Below are positions 5,609-6,062 of a stretch of 6,062 bases of DNA, piece after piece. Position 1 is the first letter of the stretch. Every line of letters starts with the position of its first letter. The notes beneath the pieces were generated by a model. That model was not told where the DNA came from, did not search any database, and was given only the letters and a program-made list of their open reading frames with translations. Source of the DNA: CAZAFM01 sp964484395 (lineage in GTDB: Bacteria > Campylobacterota > Campylobacteria > Campylobacterales > CAZAFM01); contig CAZAFM010000108.1 of assembly GCA_964484395.1 (NCBI GenBank), positions 1 through 6,062 of the forward strand, in the 5' to 3' direction. A program made the position numbers and the translations under genes.

Positions 5609-5637
5609 TAAAATAAGAGCACTTCTAAAATAAGGGG
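5609..5637 (+). promoter_or_regulatory. Probable promoter -10 and ribosome site of the OmpA-like gene
   Basis: TAAAAT (5609-5614) is a plausible -10 box downstream of the T-tracts, with a predicted start near 5621 and a short leader. AAGGGG (5632-5637) is a strong ribosome site six bases before the ATG at 5644. Confidence 0.42.
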
Positions 5638-5643
5638 ATTATA

Positions 5644-6062
5644 ATGATAAAAAGATCACTAGTACTTGCTGCTCTGATAAGTACAGTAGCATTTGGCGCA
5701 GCTGATAACAACTATGAAGTTGAAGGTGCTGTAGGGGGGATATTTGATCCGAGCGGTGATGATCTTAAAGATGATCTAGTTTATGGTCTTAGATTTGGTA
5801 AAAGAGTCTTTGATAACAAAGTAGTACAAGTAGCTTATGACAGAGTTGATGGTATGAAGTTTGATAATGACCCAGGATACAAAACTGACCTAAACAGATA
5901 TATGCTAAATGCTCTAATTGAGCATCCAAACTACAAAGAGCTAATTCCATATCTACTTGTTGGTGCTGGTTATGAAGACTGGACAAATCACGCAAATGAT
6001 GTAAAAAGTGATGGTGCAGTTAACTAGGGGCTTGGATTAAGATATGTGATAGGTGATTATTT
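5644..6062 (+). pseudogene. OmpA-family outer-membrane beta-barrel protein, in-frame TAG at 6025-6027, 3' end beyond the window
   Basis: A signal peptide (MIKRSLVLAALISTVAFGA, cleavage near residue 19) leads into an OmpA-type eight-strand barrel: 'NNYEVEGAVGGIFDP', 'LVYGLRFGKRVFDNKVVQVAYDR', 'LNRYMLNALIEH' and 'LIPYLLVGAGYEDWTN' with alternating hydrophobic residues. After 127 codons comes TAG, but the same frame resumes with GLGLRYVIGDYF, which looks like the next barrel strand. In related proteins a Tyr commonly precedes the G-G-L/V-K/R-Y motif, so TAT or TAC changed to TAG is a simple explanation. Family members are usually more than 300 residues with a C-terminal peptidoglycan-binding OmpA domain, not visible here. 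The cause could be a sequencing error, a real nonsense mutation or suppression. TAG also ends fliO, tonB and glgA, so general TAG reassignment is unlikely. Promoter and ribosome site look intact. Confidence 0.75.

Noticed and set aside
5734..5739. Run of six G in the OmpA-like gene as a phase-variation tract
   Set aside because: Six G is short for Campylobacterota contingency tracts, and the frame is intact on both sides.
6025..6027. General reassignment of TAG to an amino acid
   Set aside because: TAG is the natural stop of fliO, glgA, tonB and the Gln-rich gene in this same window.

Overview
The window is AT-rich, with clear coding on both strands. The gene set and order point to a member of the Campylobacterota (Epsilonproteobacteria), probably a free-living Sulfurimonas/Sulfurovum-like bacterium rather than a host-adapted Campylobacter or Helicobacter. 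The reasons are a FliN - FliO (long form with signal peptide) - TonB order that I recall from Helicobacter, a 'CJM1_0395-type' putative metalloprotease, short leaders with AAGGAG-type ribosome sites, and AT-rich -10 boxes behind T-tracts instead of clear -35 boxes. The species call is inference.

Layout. 1-307 (+): C-terminal part of FliN, a flagellar switch protein. 304-1200 (+): FliO-like flagellar export protein, overlapping fliN by ATGA. 1217-2037 (+): a TonB energy transducer whose reading frame is split. The N-terminal anchor and Pro/Lys spacer are in one frame and the TonB C-terminal domain is in the -1 frame, with an in-frame A AAA AAG heptamer at the junction. 2034-2636 and 2644-2871 (-): a two-gene unit of a Gln/Ala-rich 75-residue protein followed by an HExxH putative metalloprotease. 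2872-3060: divergent promoter region. 3088-4551 (+): glycogen synthase GlgA, better started at the ATG at 3088 than at the upstream GTG. 4641-4796 (+): an unrecognised 51-codon basic protein with an excellent ribosome site. 4793-5503 (-): a 2-oxoglutarate/Fe(II) oxygenase starting at TTG. 5504-5643: divergent promoter region with phased T-tracts. 5644-6062 (+): N-terminal part of an OmpA-family outer-membrane barrel, interrupted by an in-frame TAG at 6025-6027 and cut by the window end.

How the parts relate. fliN and fliO serve the flagellar switch and export apparatus and form one translationally coupled unit. tonB follows after 16 bases and is probably co-transcribed, although its role is energising outer-membrane transport. 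The remaining genes are separate short transcription units with no obvious common pathway. Both convergent gene pairs share four bases at their stop codons.

No RNA gene, insertion sequence, CRISPR array or prophage signature was seen. The most notable points are the two broken reading frames (tonB and the OmpA-like gene), the small unrecognised genes, and the Gln-rich/metalloprotease pair. I see no strong evidence for a new multi-gene system.
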